Positions 9,417 to 22,599 of a stretch of DNA of 64,000 nucleotides are shown here, piece after piece. The notes beneath the pieces were generated by a model that was given only the letters and a program-made list of their open reading frames with translations, had not been told where the DNA came from and made no database searches. The stretch comes from Sipunculus nudus (taxonomy: Eukaryota > Annelida > Sipuncula > Golfingiida > Sipunculidae), in NCBI GenBank assembly GCA_026874595.1, contig CM049312.1, positions 76,309,429-76,373,428 on the forward strand, in the 5' to 3' direction. The stretch's first letter is position 1. Every line of letters starts with the position of its first letter. The translations under genes and the position numbers were made by a program.

Positions 9417-12315
9417 GCTCAGCTGACTTAAAGTCATCTGAGCTATAGCGATCACCCTTCGTCCAGCGTCCGTCCGTCTGGCCGTCCGTTAACAGGGCAC
9501 AAATCGTAACCGCTGGACCTGGAATCTTCATACTTAATATCCCGGGAGGTCCATGAAATTCTCCTTTAAAACTTGAAATTAGGTCTCTGTTGCCCATATC
9601 CTTTGAGCTATGGGGCTCTGAAGTACCCCCCCCCCCCCGAAAAATGCAAAATTTGATACAAAAGCTCAAGTATCTGAATAACTACTGCATTGATCACCAT
9701 GATTCTTGGCATGAATATTGATCATGGGATGCCCTCACTTCCTGCAGACTGGAGGCGCCACCTGTATTTTTCCAATTTTTTAGAATTTTTTTCTTTTTTT
9801 TCAGACCTGCAATGAAACTGTCATCTGTTAACAGGGCACAAATCGTAACCACTTGACCTGGAATCTTCATACTTAATATCCTGTGAGGCCCATGAAAAAT
9901 CTCCTTGGAAACCTGAAATTAGGTCTCTCTTACCCATATCCTTTGAGCTATGGGGCTCTGAAGTACCCCCCCCCCCCCCGAATAATGCAAAATTTGATAC
10001 AAAAGCTCAAGTATCTGAATAACTACTGCATTGATGGCCATAATTCTTTGCATGAATATGGATCATTGGATGTTCCATCACTTCCTGCAGACTGGTGGCG
10101 CAATCTGTATTTTTTTACAATTTTTACATATTTTTTTCTCTTTTTTCAGACCTGCAATGAAACTGTCATCTTTTAACAGGGAACAAATCGTAACCGCTGG
10201 ACCTGGATTCTTCTAACTTGACATCAAGGGAGGTCAATGAAAGGTCTCTGTGAAAACAAGAAATTAGGTCTCTGCTACTAATATTCTAAGAGCTATAGGG
10301 CTCGTAAGTACCCCTAAGAATAATTAAAAATGTGATACAAAAGCTGCTGTATCTGGATAACTAATGTACTGATGGCCATCATTTTTTGCATGCATATTGA
10401 TCATGGAGTGTTTCATCAGTTTCTTCAGACTGGTGGCGCCACCTATATTTTTTTTAATTTGTACGCATTTTTTCTCTTTTTGAGACTTTCAAAATAAGCC
10501 TCATCTTGTAACAGGGCACAAGTCGTAACCACTCGGCCTAGAATCTTCATACTTGACATCTAGGGAGGTCCATGAAAAGTCTTCATGAAATTCTGAAATT
10601 AGACCTCTGTGACCCATATCCTATGAGCTTGGGGCTCGTAAGTGCCCCTAAAATAATTTAAAATGTGATACAAAAACTGTGTTTGTTTCTGGAGAACTCC
10701 TCTGAGACCCTTGGACCGATCTTTCCGTAACCCAGGCATAGTTGTTCCCTCATCGATGTAGTTGTGTATAACAAAGACAGGTGGCACCACCTTCAATCCT
10801 TTCTGTGCAGTCTGAATCTGGGTGTCTTTTAGATAACAGGTGATATCTCAGGAGTGGCTCAATGTATTGAGCTGAAAGTTTGCATGTCCATAGATCTTCG
10901 ATCTCTCCATTTTTTAATCGCGACTGGTGGCGCAACCTATAATACTTTTTGCGAAGCATCCATCTGTGCATTTGCCATCTGTTCTTCTTAGTGGTTCTTC
11001 AATGTATTGGGTTGAAATTGTACACGTTCATAGATAATCGACACATACAACTCGTAAAAAAGACTGATGGCGCCATCCGCAATAATTTTCACATGGCGTC
11101 CATCCGTATATTTGCTTTCGGTAAAAATTGCTCATACCTTAGGAGTGGTTCAAGGTATTGGTCGGAAATTTGGCATGTCCATCCATCTTGAAAAGTTTTC
11201 TCGTTAACAAAACAGATGGCATCACCTACCTCCCCGTTTTTGTAGAATAAATTAATGCCCTTTTCTTAGGAGTGCTTTGCCATTTTGGCCTAATATTGTG
11301 CATTTCCATAGATCATGGACCCCTCTATCTTGTACTCAAGACTGGTGGTGCTATCTGCTATGATTTTCCGGTGGTGTCTATCTGTATGTGTGCTTTGGGT
11401 GGAAATTGCTCATATCTTAGGAATGGTTCAAGGTATTGGTCTGAAATTTGGCATGTCAATCCGTTTTGGAGAGGTTTCTCATAAACCAAACAGGTGGTGC
11501 CAGGTGTTTTTGTTGAAAAAATTAATGCCCTTTTCTCAGAGTTTTAGTGGACTATATTCAGGAGTGGTGTGACATACCACTCAATCCATCCCTCACTCCA
11601 CCTGTATCACTCTGACTTCGGCTGATACACATTGTCGCCTGGCAAATGTTTTCTAGTTAAAAATGTGATACAAAAACTCCAGTATCTGAATAACTAATCC
11701 ACTGATGACCATCATACTTAGCATGTATATTGATAATGGTGTGTTTCATCAATTCCTATACACTGGTGGTGCCACCTGGATTTTTTTTTCAATTTTTTAG
11801 ACATTTTTTCTCTATTTATGAGACCTTCAAATGAAGTGGTCATCTGTTAAAATGGCACGAATCGTAACTGCTGAACCTAGAATCTTCATAATTGACATCA
11901 AGGGAGACTAATGAAAAATCTCCTTAAAAACCTGTAATTAGGTCTCTGTTACCCATATTCTCCGAGCTATAGAGCTATATACCCCGAAGAATAATTAAAA
12001 ATTTGATACAAACAAAAGCTCCAGTATCTGAATAACTAATGCCTTGATAGCAATGATTCTTTGGATATATATTGATCATGGAGTGTTTCATCAGTTCCTG
12101 CAGACTGGTGGCACTACCTGTATTTTTTTCAGATTTTTACGCATTTTTGTCTATTCATGAGACCAACAAATAAAGTTTTCATCTGTTCAAAAGCCCACTG
12201 AAACCCATTTCTAAGGACTTTTCACAAAATTCATGATTTGTTTGCACTTCGGCAGTCATTTTGCTCATTGTTCAACATTCCTTGAATTCAGCTGAGCGTC
12301 ATGGCCCATGGGTCA
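9417..12315 (+). repeat. Array-bearing repeat element, copy 2 (apparently complete)
   Basis: Its head is GCTCAGCTGA (9417-9426), part of a hairpin of GCTCAGCTGACT with AGTCATCTGAGC. The tail contains TCAGCTGAGC at 12288-12297, the exact inverse of the head, followed by a GGCCCATGGGTC near-palindrome. Between them are A-units (about 9480-10660), B-units (10670-11600), the same CTTCGGCTGATACACATTG junction (about 11617), and one or two further A-units (11660-12210). No open frame of substance is present. Short inverted ends with internal tandem arrays recall non-autonomous molluscan elements of the pearl type, but the assignment is uncertain. Confidence 0.65.
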
Positions 12316-13250
12316 CTAGTTTATCTTGGTAAGAAATAGAACTATCGTCTAATGAACCACAAGGGCCCCTTTTCTTTCCTCCTTTTGTTTCTGCACCTTC
12401 AGAACCTGTAGCCATCTGTTGAATATATTTCAAACCCTGACACAAACAGTTCCATACCAATTTTGACCTTTTACTATTTTGCTATTGTTACAACTTCTGG
12501 TATTAATACATTATTAAATAAACCCCCGCATCTAGATAATTGCTCACAGATTGAAAGTTGTACCTTACCGTGCAGACGAAACGCTTTTCATGCTCATATT
12601 CGCCCGCTGTTCAGCATATTACAAACAAATTGACAAAGCCGGTCTCCCCAACATCCCAGTCGGAAAGAGCAATCTAGTGATTCCGTTGTTAATCTGCATA
12701 CTGATAAATCTCCGCGACACAAGAAATTACTTTTTGCTAAAAAGATGGGCAAAACTTTGGTTTTGTAGTTTTCTTTTGTTTTAATACATCACGCGTATCC
12801 TAATGTGAAGATTACCGGCTATTTAATACGATGTCCATGGGATAGAATGGACTGCATATACCGAGTAGACTTGTGTCTACTCAAAGAGGTATAGCAGATA
12901 AAATATTGATGCCCAATAGGTCGTGTATTCCTGGGTTTAAGCACGAAAGCTTTGTGATCTTCATGAGGTGTCTTATGGTTGCGTTCGTTAAACCATCTAT
13001 CTGACAATAGATTTACCGGACATGTTAATCTGTCAGTGGCACCGATCTCCCCCTCGACTGTTAAAAAGGGCACATTCCGCTTTTGCATCATATATGCCTG
13101 ATACCAAATCATTTTCAAATATTATTTACAGATTAGGATAGTTGCCATATTTAAATTTGTTAATACATAGTTTCGCTACCAATAAAAGCTTCTTAAGCTA
13201 ACCATTTCTATATTCTGGCCCACATCCAAATAATGTATCTGCAACCTAAA
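12316..13250. other. Stretch with no recognised feature
   Basis: AT-rich single-copy-looking DNA. A 99-codon minus-strand open frame (12819-13118) matches no family I recognise and has no visible splice or polyadenylation context. Confidence 0.4.
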
Positions 13251-16015
13251 ATTTATATTGTTTTCCATTATATTTATAACACCTTGATTCCACCTCATTC
13301 CATGACAGGCTTATATTCAATGAAGAAGTGAGCAATTGTATCCTTTTCTTTAAATTTGCAGAGAACACAGCTTTCACTATCACGTTCACCCTTTTTTTGC
13401 ATTTATATCACAGTTGGGAAATATTTTGTAAAATTTTCCATTGTAAACTTCTCAGCCTAGCCTCACGTGTTGAACTTTATATACATTTACATATTCTTTA
13501 CCAATCAAAGCTTCTGCTAAATCTATTTAAAAAAAAAACTCGGCTTCAGGTCTAAAAATATTTATATTGAACTAATTTTTGTATGAGTAATTTGTAAACT
13601 ATCTATTCCATTAATCTTACATATATACTTCCAGATAATTAAATTAAATGTACCTGATGCTTGTAGTATAGCGTTTTGAAAGCACAATGTTCAAAACAAA
13701 AATTAGCTGTGCCTTTGACCTTTTCTTTCAGGTTATCATACTAAAGTAAATTTCCGTCTTCGCTAATATTCATTTAATAGTGCACATGCATTATCCCAGT
13801 GTGAAACTTAAGTAATTTCCCTTTATATACAACATTGTCATTATTCTAAAATATTTGTTTCTCACACAAAATATGTTCAATATCTTTACTATTTAATACA
13901 CATTTCAGTTCATTAATATAAAAAAGAAGGCAAAATTAAAACTCTTATCTTGGCTCAACATTTATAAGTCTTGTATTGTAGAAAAATATTATATTGTTTG
14001 GTCCAAATCGATGCATCAATCATCTACCAATACGCGATTAACTTTTTTATACTTTGTAAGAAGATTACTTTCTGTATATTTCTAATTTCAGGCACCTTTA
14101 AACCATCATATGCATACAATTGTTTTATAACATTTCTATTTACTTTCTCTCACCCTTTCCCTGTACCTTGCCAAATAAATGTATTAATTTGTATACAAAA
14201 ATATTCTGGTATAGGGAGAACCAAACTAACAGGCTCTTAATCAGCACCACTTGCCTATTTATAGAAACAATCCGTCTTTACCATAATTTTTCATTTTCTG
14301 TATTCTAATTTTTCTCCGCCTCCGCGGCAGACATATTATTGGCAGAATATACACCTAATATCAGTTTTACCAACACAACATATATTCTTTAATCCTTCGT
14401 CGTTATTTCTCCATTTCACCAACCACATGGCCTTTGATTTTGCTCTATAAAGCCCAAGGTATTAAAAGTCTTCAAAAGCACTTGCTAAACCTATAGCTAT
14501 TTCCACAGATTTACGGTCACCACAAAATAATGTAAGATCATCGGCGTACTGAATAAGTCGTATATCCTTTTACTTTTTTCTGAAATTTTAATTCCACAAA
14601 TATTACTCGCCTGTCTCACCTCGCAGGAAAATATTTCAACGGCTAAAACAAACAATAAACAAATCAACAGAAAATCGTTTCCTATTTTGTTGACCAATCT
14701 GCGTTCTGCACACAACTTTTGTTGTCGTTGCATAATACATGTATCCATCTTATAAAATCTATTTGCCACTTTCCTACATCCCCTGCGGTTACATACTCCC
14801 CTTGTATCGACAATATATCTATTTTGTTATCCTTTCCCAAACACGAAATCCATCTCGCTTCCTTTTTTTCGCAATCCTCGTACATTTAAAGAACCTATTT
14901 TCATAATGTAACAAATAACAATTAACTTTTTTCATCCCCACTTATACATTCATTAAGACTTCCATTTGGCCTCTTATCTTTATTGCATGCCACAGGTGTA
15001 GACTACGCTGGTCGTTTCGCCTGAGATGGCTGAACAGATTTGCTATCAACATTTATGTTTGTTTTTGCCTTGAAGGGTAACACTTTTCCGCCACCTCGTC
15101 TAACTGTACCTCCCTGGTTTACATCTTTATTTAAAGTTGCAGACTGCGACGACCCGCAGCTATATCCTTCCATAGGTCCCCGAGAAATACGTGTAGAAGA
15201 GCCTCAGTTGATTCATATCTTCACAGACCAAATTTTCCGACACACTACTGTATCTTCATCCACAGGGCCCTCGGGTTCCTCTTCAACTTATATAGTCGCT
15301 CATCATCCTGGACGATCTTGTCTGGCCACAACGCCGCGATATGAACCACCTCTTTACATAGGTAGCACAAAATTTAGCAACTTCTCCTGCCAGATCTTCT
15401 ATGGCACTCTCGGGCGTCGTGTTCGGGCTCTTTCCAAACACTGCGGTTAATTGGCTGATTGTCGTGGTAGACCACTACATTCATCTCCATCAGCTCTGTA
15501 TTTACCTCTTTAATTTGTAGTGGGTTCACTATCATAAAGTGTGCGTACCTTGGAATCGGTGTGTGAATTCCTTGGGCATAACAAAAACGATTGCCTATGA
15601 ATAACGAGTCAAATTGCAAATCCTGTATCTTTTTTTTTTACCATCGCAGGTTTGACACAGGTATCCCTGGTTATATAATTATCCAACCATTGTTCAACTT
15701 CTGAATCTGCAACATGCTTTGGTATTCCATGAATTGACGCCTAGTGGTTTTCTGTGTTCATCCACTCCTAAAGAATTCTGTGATGCTAAAAAGTTTATTA
15801 GCTTGCCTTTTACTGGCCATGTAAACAATCCAGGACTCCCCTAAGAATTGTGCCCCTGGTATTCCTCGAGATGAGATACTATTGTCCCCGTGTTCATGTA
15901 CCGTTGCATTGAAAACAGCCGAGGCTGTTTGTAATACTTTTTTCTTTTGGCACGCGTCAATGTTGAGCCACACCTTAGGGTTGCGTAATGGCTCTTGTAT
16001 TTGTTCACCAGCCAT
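13250..16015 (-). pseudogene. Decayed LINE with ORF1, truncated endonuclease and RT
   Basis: ORF1-like protein runs from 16015 to about 15300 (for example WLNIDACQKKKVLQTA) and ends in a damaged zinc knuckle, CYLCKEVVHIAALW, near 15330-15380 where the final Cys is Trp. ORF2 starts at 14904 with MKIGSLNVRGL, the typical N-terminus of the APE-type endonuclease. It breaks after roughly 100 bases into RT sequence (DFIRWIHVLCNDNKSCV, 14790-14690). The RT core includes VLAVEIFSCEVRQ and an intact YADD at 14537-14548. A C-terminal Cys/His motif (CVLCKFKEKDTIAHFFIEY) lies near 13300-13370 with its last Cys replaced by Tyr. Frameshifts and an internal deletion make it inactive. Confidence 0.7.
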
Positions 16016-16019
16016 GTCT

Positions 16020-17340
16020 TCTACAAGGCTGGCTGCGTATTTGTACTATTATCTTTCGAAATTAACCAGGGTTTACAAAGTTCTCAATTTAATGCAATAA
16101 TTTGCCGCTCCGCATTTCAAAGATCCAGAAAAGATTCCTTAAAGATTCCTTGTAATCTGAGTAAATTTGTTATTTCCTATGGTCCCTTAATTTTGAAAAC
16201 GAATGTTAGTAGTTGAAACAAGGCAGATTTTTCGAGATAGTACCCTCTTACGTATCAAAACCTATAACCAAATGGGGTTAATGGTTACAATAAAAAATAT
16301 TTTCACCAGTTCATAATGAAGAATATATAACTATTTCTCCTCTCTAAATCTTAAATTAAGCCTAATGTCACATTTTTATGGGTTGGTAAGTTCGAAAAAA
16401 GAAAGATAAATTCGTGTACAATTCGGTAAGGGAGGACTCGCTCAATGACAATTTAGGTATCCGATTAGGAAATTAAAATCCTGCACTACCTCTGTTTATG
16501 TCGCATGCTGTTTAATTACTTCGTCCATTGATAAACTTAGTCATATTTTAAGCATATTATTTTGCCATGATTGTTTTTGAATCAAAGCTACACAACTGTC
16601 TACACACGCGTGCAATAGTGATCGTTCGAATGGAACCAAACATTAACTTAAACTAGCTGCACTCGTGGAAAATCCACTGCTCTATCTGATGCATATTTTT
16701 GTAATGAGCTGATAGGGCCTAAACGACGCATATTTTAATCCTAAGGTTTTTGCAGGAACTTTTGTCATGTGTTTCACTTATATGTTATAAAGATTACTTC
16801 TGCTAGAATTCTCCAGGAAAACCCTCCCCAAAAATATCAATATAGAAAGAAAAATTATTCTATTCCAGAAATAACACCAAAAAAAATATTTGTTTGGAAA
16901 GAGACGTGAGGCATATACAGGGTGTACGAATTTTTAAGTGAGAAGTTTTTTCACGATAAACAACATAGGTCATTGCTTGGGAAATATCGTAGATAACACG
17001 ATTGTATAAAGAAGCGTTCTACTGTGAAATTATAAAAAAGATGCTTTGTATTAGTTGAAGCTAAGGCGACATCGTGAAACACGATATTTATTCAGTGTAG
17101 TCAGTTGAGGTTTTAGTCTAAGGCATGTTAACAGGCACATGCGTTATTTGTATACACATGCATATGTCGTGGAAGTTTCTTTTACGCGAAACGTATAGCT
17201 GTCAATGTGAAAAAGATAGGCCCAGAAAAATATATTCCAACAATATCGAATGTTTGGTGTAAGTACTGTAAATTGTCATGGAATAAGGAGGTCTGATGCA
17301 AAACTGACAACTCTCCCAGATAAAAAGAAAGCAGGTTGAT
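16020..17340. other. Stretch with no recognised feature
   Basis: AT-rich DNA without open frames of note, splice-supported exons or obvious repeats. Confidence 0.4.
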
Positions 17341-17379
17341 ATATTTCGATGAAAGCATTTACAAAGAAACCATTTCAGC

Positions 17380-18960
17380 CTTGTTTCGTTGCATTGTGGT
17401 TCAGCAAATTAACCCAAAATGTAATATACAGATTTTGTTGGAAATCTGTAGAGAGGTACAATAAAACTGCATTCGTAATCGATTACATTTTTGGAGGTAA
17501 TCGGAATCATCATATTATATTTTTTTCTCAAGTGCCATAATCACAATTCCACAAAGGAATAATTATAAGGGGCTATTCCTTTGTCCCCGAGTAGAGGCCG
17601 CCCATTCGTATGCAGTTGTTCTGCCACTTGCCTGATGAACCCGTGTTTCTTAACCATGACAATGTTTTACATGAATAGTGCACGTATGAAAGAACGACTG
17701 ATTAGTAGATTCAGGCGGGGGTTTAAACATCCCCAAGAGATTGAGGACCCTTAGAAATGTGTGCAAACCCCAAACCCCCACCCACCCCCCTCCCTGGCCT
17801 TCCATTTGAATAAAAAACTTTTTTTAAACAACCCAGAAATCGGCCGAACTATTAAAACCATGGTTATCATGGAAAGATATTTCTGAATGTGTAAAAATCA
17901 ACATACCTGTAAATCTATAAAACGGAGATCGTGTAAAGGGTCTCAGCTGTTTGTGTCCACTCAACGGAAAAGTGCTCCCTATTAAAAGATTCATGTAGAC
18001 CTGTGTGCCGCGCTTATATTAAAAACTTTACTTCTTTTTGACAGAGTAAAATTCCTTAACGGGCGATATAATGGAAATTGGGGTCATTCGGGATTACAGG
18101 TCGCTTTCTGAAAAAGCGTGATAGGCGTTCTGCTGAACATTTGTAGAGGGTTAGGATAAAGACATATCAATAGTCCATTTCATTTTGGAGGTAATAAGAA
18201 TCACCACAATATATATTTTCTAATATAAACCATTATGACAAAGGACGATTGCTTTGTCCCCTTGTGGAAGTCACTCATTCGTATTTATTTGTTCTTCCAC
18301 TCACAAGGTGAACTCGTGTTATAAAAGCATGACAGTGTTCACACATGAACCGCATATATGTGAACACATGACTGATATTAAGGCAGATTCTGGTGGAGGT
18401 CTGTACGCCCTTACTAAAGATTCTAGTTTGTTATCAATTTAAAAATGTGCTGGTAATATTTATTTTCATGTTTCACCGTCCCTACAGACAACGGATCTTA
18501 ACAAATACATGTGACCCCCCCCCCCCCCGAATGCTACTTAAGTTGTGGGGCTTCTTATAAAACAAAAAAAAAAAAACGCATGACTTGCCCAAACTTTTGA
18601 AACCATGGTTATCATGGAAAAATATTTTTGAATGTATAAAAACCAACATACATGTAACCCATAAAAATTATCAATCGGTGGTCACATCACTGGACTCATG
18701 CAGTGCCCAGTGTTGACCAAACTCAAAAGCCCTCGCGTTGGAATCATGTGGTCTTTGGATAAAAAACCCTTACTTCCTTTTGAGAGAGAAAATTCCTTTA
18801 GAGGCGTCACAATAGATAGGGGGGATCGATGAGGAATATAGTGGACCCGCGTGACCGCGTATTGCACGGAAATGCCTTTTGGGTAGGACGTGGGCTCTGG
18901 CCACGGTCATATCAGGCCAATAAAAATCCCCGAGGCGCCTCCTGAAAAGCGTCACAGGGG
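17380..18960. repeat. Diverged tandem duplication, unit ~750 bp
   Basis: Two head-to-tail copies, about 17380-18140 and 18140-18960. Shared landmarks in order: TTTTGGAGGTAAT; GTCCCC then CATTCGTAT; the AACCATGGTTATCATGGAAA block at about 17857 and 18600; and TTACTTC then TTTTGA, GAG, AAAATTCCTT. Copy 2 carries its own C run (18516-18528). Divergence is substantial, so the event is old. No coding sequence is supported. Confidence 0.65.
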
Positions 18961-19479
18961 CGGAAGACCTTGCAGCACAAAAGAAATAGGGGCACCTATT
19001 GGGGAAATATTTACATTATTAATTATTCAGCTTAATAGGGCATAATCTCGTAAAATAAAACAAACTTGTCCTAGAACAGCGCGCCACCGATACGTCTGCC
19101 GAATTTGGAGAGTCAAATCAGAACGGAAGCAGGTTAACCGTGGTCTAGAAAAGACTTAACTCCATATTAATTATATAGATAAGTCCAATAGGGCTGATTG
19201 AAAACGCAATCTTGTGAACTTTTTAGCATCTAATGTTTTACCAAAACTTGAGGGCGGATATGTATGAATTTACATGGGTTGGGATTACAAACGTCCTGAA
19301 AGAACTTTTGAATATAAGTTGATCTGTTACAAACACACATGCAAGGCATTTATGAGATATATCTGGAATATTTGAACTTTGAAACATAAACTAGTAACGA
19401 TCAAGGGTCATGTTTTAACTAAAAACCCACCTTCTATGAAAGCTAAGTACAATTAATCACCAACTACACCTAGCTACTG
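18961..19479. other. Stretch with no recognised feature
   Basis: No gene, array or element end could be recognised here. Confidence 0.35.
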
Positions 19480-19734
19480 ACAGTGTTTATATATATATAT
19501 GTGTGCATCTATGCACAAACAGTCATATATAACTCCCGAATCCATATAATTGCCTCAAGGATGTTGGGCAGTATTTTGTCTCCTATAAACAATTTCGTAG
19601 AAATCTATCCCCGTTCAGAAATTCTGCATACTGATATACGCACGGACAGACGGATAAATGACCCACCATTTCAAACGAAAAACTGAACAGACGGACATAA
19701 TGGTGGTATTTATCCATATTCATTAATGCAGAAT
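19480..19734. repeat. Segmental paralogue P, copy 2, left part
   Basis: Matches 5440-5710, including ATTCTGCATACTGATATAC and ACTGAACAGACGGACATAA. It is interrupted at 19735 by the LTR retrotransposon and resumes at 27488. Confidence 0.75.
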
Positions 19735-19946
19735 TGTTATGGATTTAATGTGGTGTGGCCTTCTGTTACTAAATTTGTATGGTTTGGCCTAAGAACATGT
19801 TAAGTGATACCCACACCCGGCGTGAGGGGGTGAGTTGAGATAATAAAGTACTTGGCTCTAGACAACCACTGAGTGCAGTTGGTTTGTTGAACATCTTAAC
19901 TACAAAAAAAATAAGCTATAGGCTCGAGGAACAGTGGTTCGTAACA
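19735..19946 (+). repeat. 5' LTR
   Basis: Begins TGTTATGGATTTAATGTGG and ends GTTCGTAACA, with TG...CA boundaries. AATAAA at 19842-19847 is the likely polyadenylation signal. Matches 27275-27487 along its whole length. Confidence 0.92.
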
Positions 19947-19947
19947 T

Positions 19948-19965
19948 TGGCGCAGTCGGCAGGAT
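19948..19965 (+). promoter_or_regulatory. Primer-binding site, tRNA-Ser type
   Basis: TGGCGCAGTCGGCAGGAT lies one base after the 5' LTR. Its complement, ATCCTGCCGACTGCG plus CCA, fits the 3' end of eukaryotic serine tRNAs. Assignment is from memory of tRNA sequences. Confidence 0.7.
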
Positions 19966-21402
19966 AAATTGTGATAAGGGCCAAGTAAAGAAAAACAAGG
20001 AAAAACAAGGATATGTTTGTTTGTTTTCTGTGAGCCATGCAGAAACTTGCAACGTTTAGTGGTGATGGATTATGAATCCACTTGAAAGAGTGTGAATCTA
20101 CTAGGGTGTTCACAAACACAAAGTGGTATTGCTGGACATAGCCAGCTTGCACACAGCAAGTGAAGTGTGGTGACAATTAAGCTGTGAGAGCACAGTAAGA
20201 TTTGTTTGTCCAAGAGAACAATACTGGAAAATAAACAAGATAAATAGAAAACCGGTTAGTCGAAAAATTAAAGGAAAATGTGTGGAAGCCGCAATAATTA
20301 AGGGAACAATGGACATGAGAGAAATAAAAATTGCCATTGTGTCAAGCCAGCATTGAGATGGAATGTGCATGATATGTGATACAGTAGCGTGGCTGTGAAG
20401 CTGTAACAACCGTACACATAACATCAACAAGTCTCCTTTGACCTGATTGTACTGGGAAGGAATGTGCCACTTGATAGTGTAGCAGTGAAGGTGTCTGTGC
20501 TTCATGCTGTTTTTCAACAGGTCTGGTTTGACCGGATTTGTCAACTTTTGATAAATTGGTCCATGGACCTGGGTGTCACTGTGTGAGCAGTACACCGAGA
20601 TACTGTCTGAAATCTGCTGCTGCTGGTAAACAATATCATCAGAGCTTATTCGCCTACACGGATGCCAGTTGTTATTTAATTACTGGAATATTGAAGATAA
20701 TTTCTCGGTGTGATCATTTAATTTGTTTAACATTAATGACAAGTTGGAAGAATACTAATTTGAATAATCAAACAGATATTTTATAATATGACATTAATGA
20801 CTATTTAGAATAATACTGATTAAAAAAATCAAAAGGATATTTATAAAATGACATTAGTGATTATTGGAACAACATTGATTTGAACAATCAAATGGATACT
20901 TTAAAAAAATTGTTTAACTGTTACCTGCGGATTTGGAAATAATTATTGTGATATAAACAGAAGGACAATATATTTAGCTTACATACTACAGCCGAAGTAA
21001 ACAAAGGTAAGTGCAGTCCATTTGTTCACACTTTGCTGGTCGAAAATTAACTTAAAGGCACTTACAAGTTTCTGTTTTTATATAATTCACTGTAACCAAA
21101 TTTTTTACTATAAACTATACTCTGATTCTCTAGTAATGTAGCAAAGATTTTAATATCAAAATCTATATTGGGATGAGTGTGAATGAGGCCATTTTTTTCC
21201 ATTTATTGTATCTGCATTGTTGTTATCTGGAGAGAAATTAGAGAAAAAGAAAGTTGGATTGTCTTGTTCATGACTGGTATGAAATTATATATCTAATATT
21301 AGTATTCTACCTTCATTCATCAAATCTATTTTAATACTCTTTAATTTGTCTAGTATTCTGGATTATTGGTCATTACAGTAAATTTCTGAAATTTCTAGAA
21401 AG

Positions 21403-22060
21403 ATGGGCTTACCAAAATTAAGTCGTTTAAATGTGGCCCACCTTTAGGAGTTGTGTGGAGAATGAGGAGAGACCAAGAGAAACTATAAATTGGGGATTAG
21501 CACCCAAACTCCCAAAGTATAAAGAAGGAGAGGATGTGGAGACATTTTTAGCGACATTTGAGAAACTGGCAAAAGCCAATCAGCGGCCACAATCATGTTG
21601 GGCCCAACGGCTTGCGGCCGTGTTGGCAGGGAAAGCACAGGAGGCTTACGCACGATTATCTCTAGAAGACTCGGGTAATTATAAAAAAGTGAAGGAAGCT
21701 GTTCTTCAGAGGTATGAGCTTACGGCAGAGGCCTATAGACAAAAATTCAGGACCCAGCGGAAGCAATCGGATGAATCATACAAAGCGTGGTCAGTGCGAC
21801 TGATACTTCTCTTTGACTGCTGGATGGCTGGCGAACAGGCGACAGACGATGTAGATAAGATGAAAACTGTCGTGATTAGGGAACAATTCATGGAGTCAGC
21901 CCCCAAAGAATTGAGGGCTTGGTTAAAGGAGAAACCAAAAACCCATAGAAAGGAAACCTACGGACAATTCGTTTCCACCACAATCCAGGCGACCCACACC
22001 TCGGGTTTAATGCTACAACTGTGGGGGGTTTGGTGATATTTCTAGAGACTGTAGGAAGAG
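21403..22060 (+). pseudogene. LTR element gag (SCAN-like capsid and zinc knuckle), broken
   Basis: A likely original start at 21403 (MGLPKLSRLNVAHL) leads through a frameshift into the long frame 21431-22036. That frame carries a capsid region resembling SCAN-type Gag (FLATFEKLAKA, LRAWLKEKPKT). A second frameshift near 22000 separates the zinc knuckle, which reads CYNCGGFGDISRDC at 22011-22052; the usual His is Asp. The knuckle directly follows the capsid as in other Ty3-type Gag proteins. The product would have packaged element RNA; this copy cannot make it intact. Confidence 0.8.
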
Positions 22061-22119
22061 ACAAAAAGGGAAGGGAAACGTATCAGGATTCTGTGAGCGG
22101 GATCCTAGTCAGTAAGGTT

Positions 22120-22440
22120 TGTCACAAAGGTACACTATCCACGGCACAATTAAAGGGGTAGAAACCATCATGTGTAGAGATACAGGTAGTTCGATGACCT
22201 TTGTGCACTCAGATCTCTTGAATTAGGTGGCCTTTACTGGAAACAGAACAGTTGTTCAGATGGCAAATGGGGCAAAACAAAATATTCCACTGGCTAAGGT
22301 AGCTTTAGGAATAAATGGAGGGGTTAAAGAGGTGGAGGTTGGGGTCATGGATACACCAGTTCCAGTATTGATTGGAAATGACCTTGACAGTGATCCATTC
22401 AGTTCATCGCTTAGTAGGAATGGATTTATAACAACAAGGA
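22120..22440 (+). pseudogene. LTR element aspartic protease, broken
   Basis: The catalytic triplet DTG is at 22179-22187 (CRDTGSSMTFVHSDL). After an in-frame stop near 22225 the domain continues as VVQMANGAKQNIPLAKV and ends in PVPVLIGNDLD, the LIG-type second conserved motif of retropepsins. It lies between gag and integrase. Confidence 0.75.
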
Positions 22441-22599
22441 GTCAAAAACAGAAAAAGAACAAGAAATGGAGAAGGCAGAGGTGGATCAAGATATTACTGG
22501 AGTGAAGTCAAATGACCTAAGCTCAGGGGCATGTCCCATTAAGACTGAGTCAGAACAGGACACAGGAGGCTGTGATAAAACAACAGCAGATGAGGAATT

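Noticed and set aside
12819-13118. 99-codon minus-strand open frame next to the third LINE
   Set aside because: Polar composition but no family match and no link to the LINE ORF2, whose C-terminal motif already ends near 13300.
15040-15450. 136-codon plus-strand open frame
   Set aside because: Lies antisense to the LINE ORF1 region, whose zinc knuckle and RT downstream support the minus strand.
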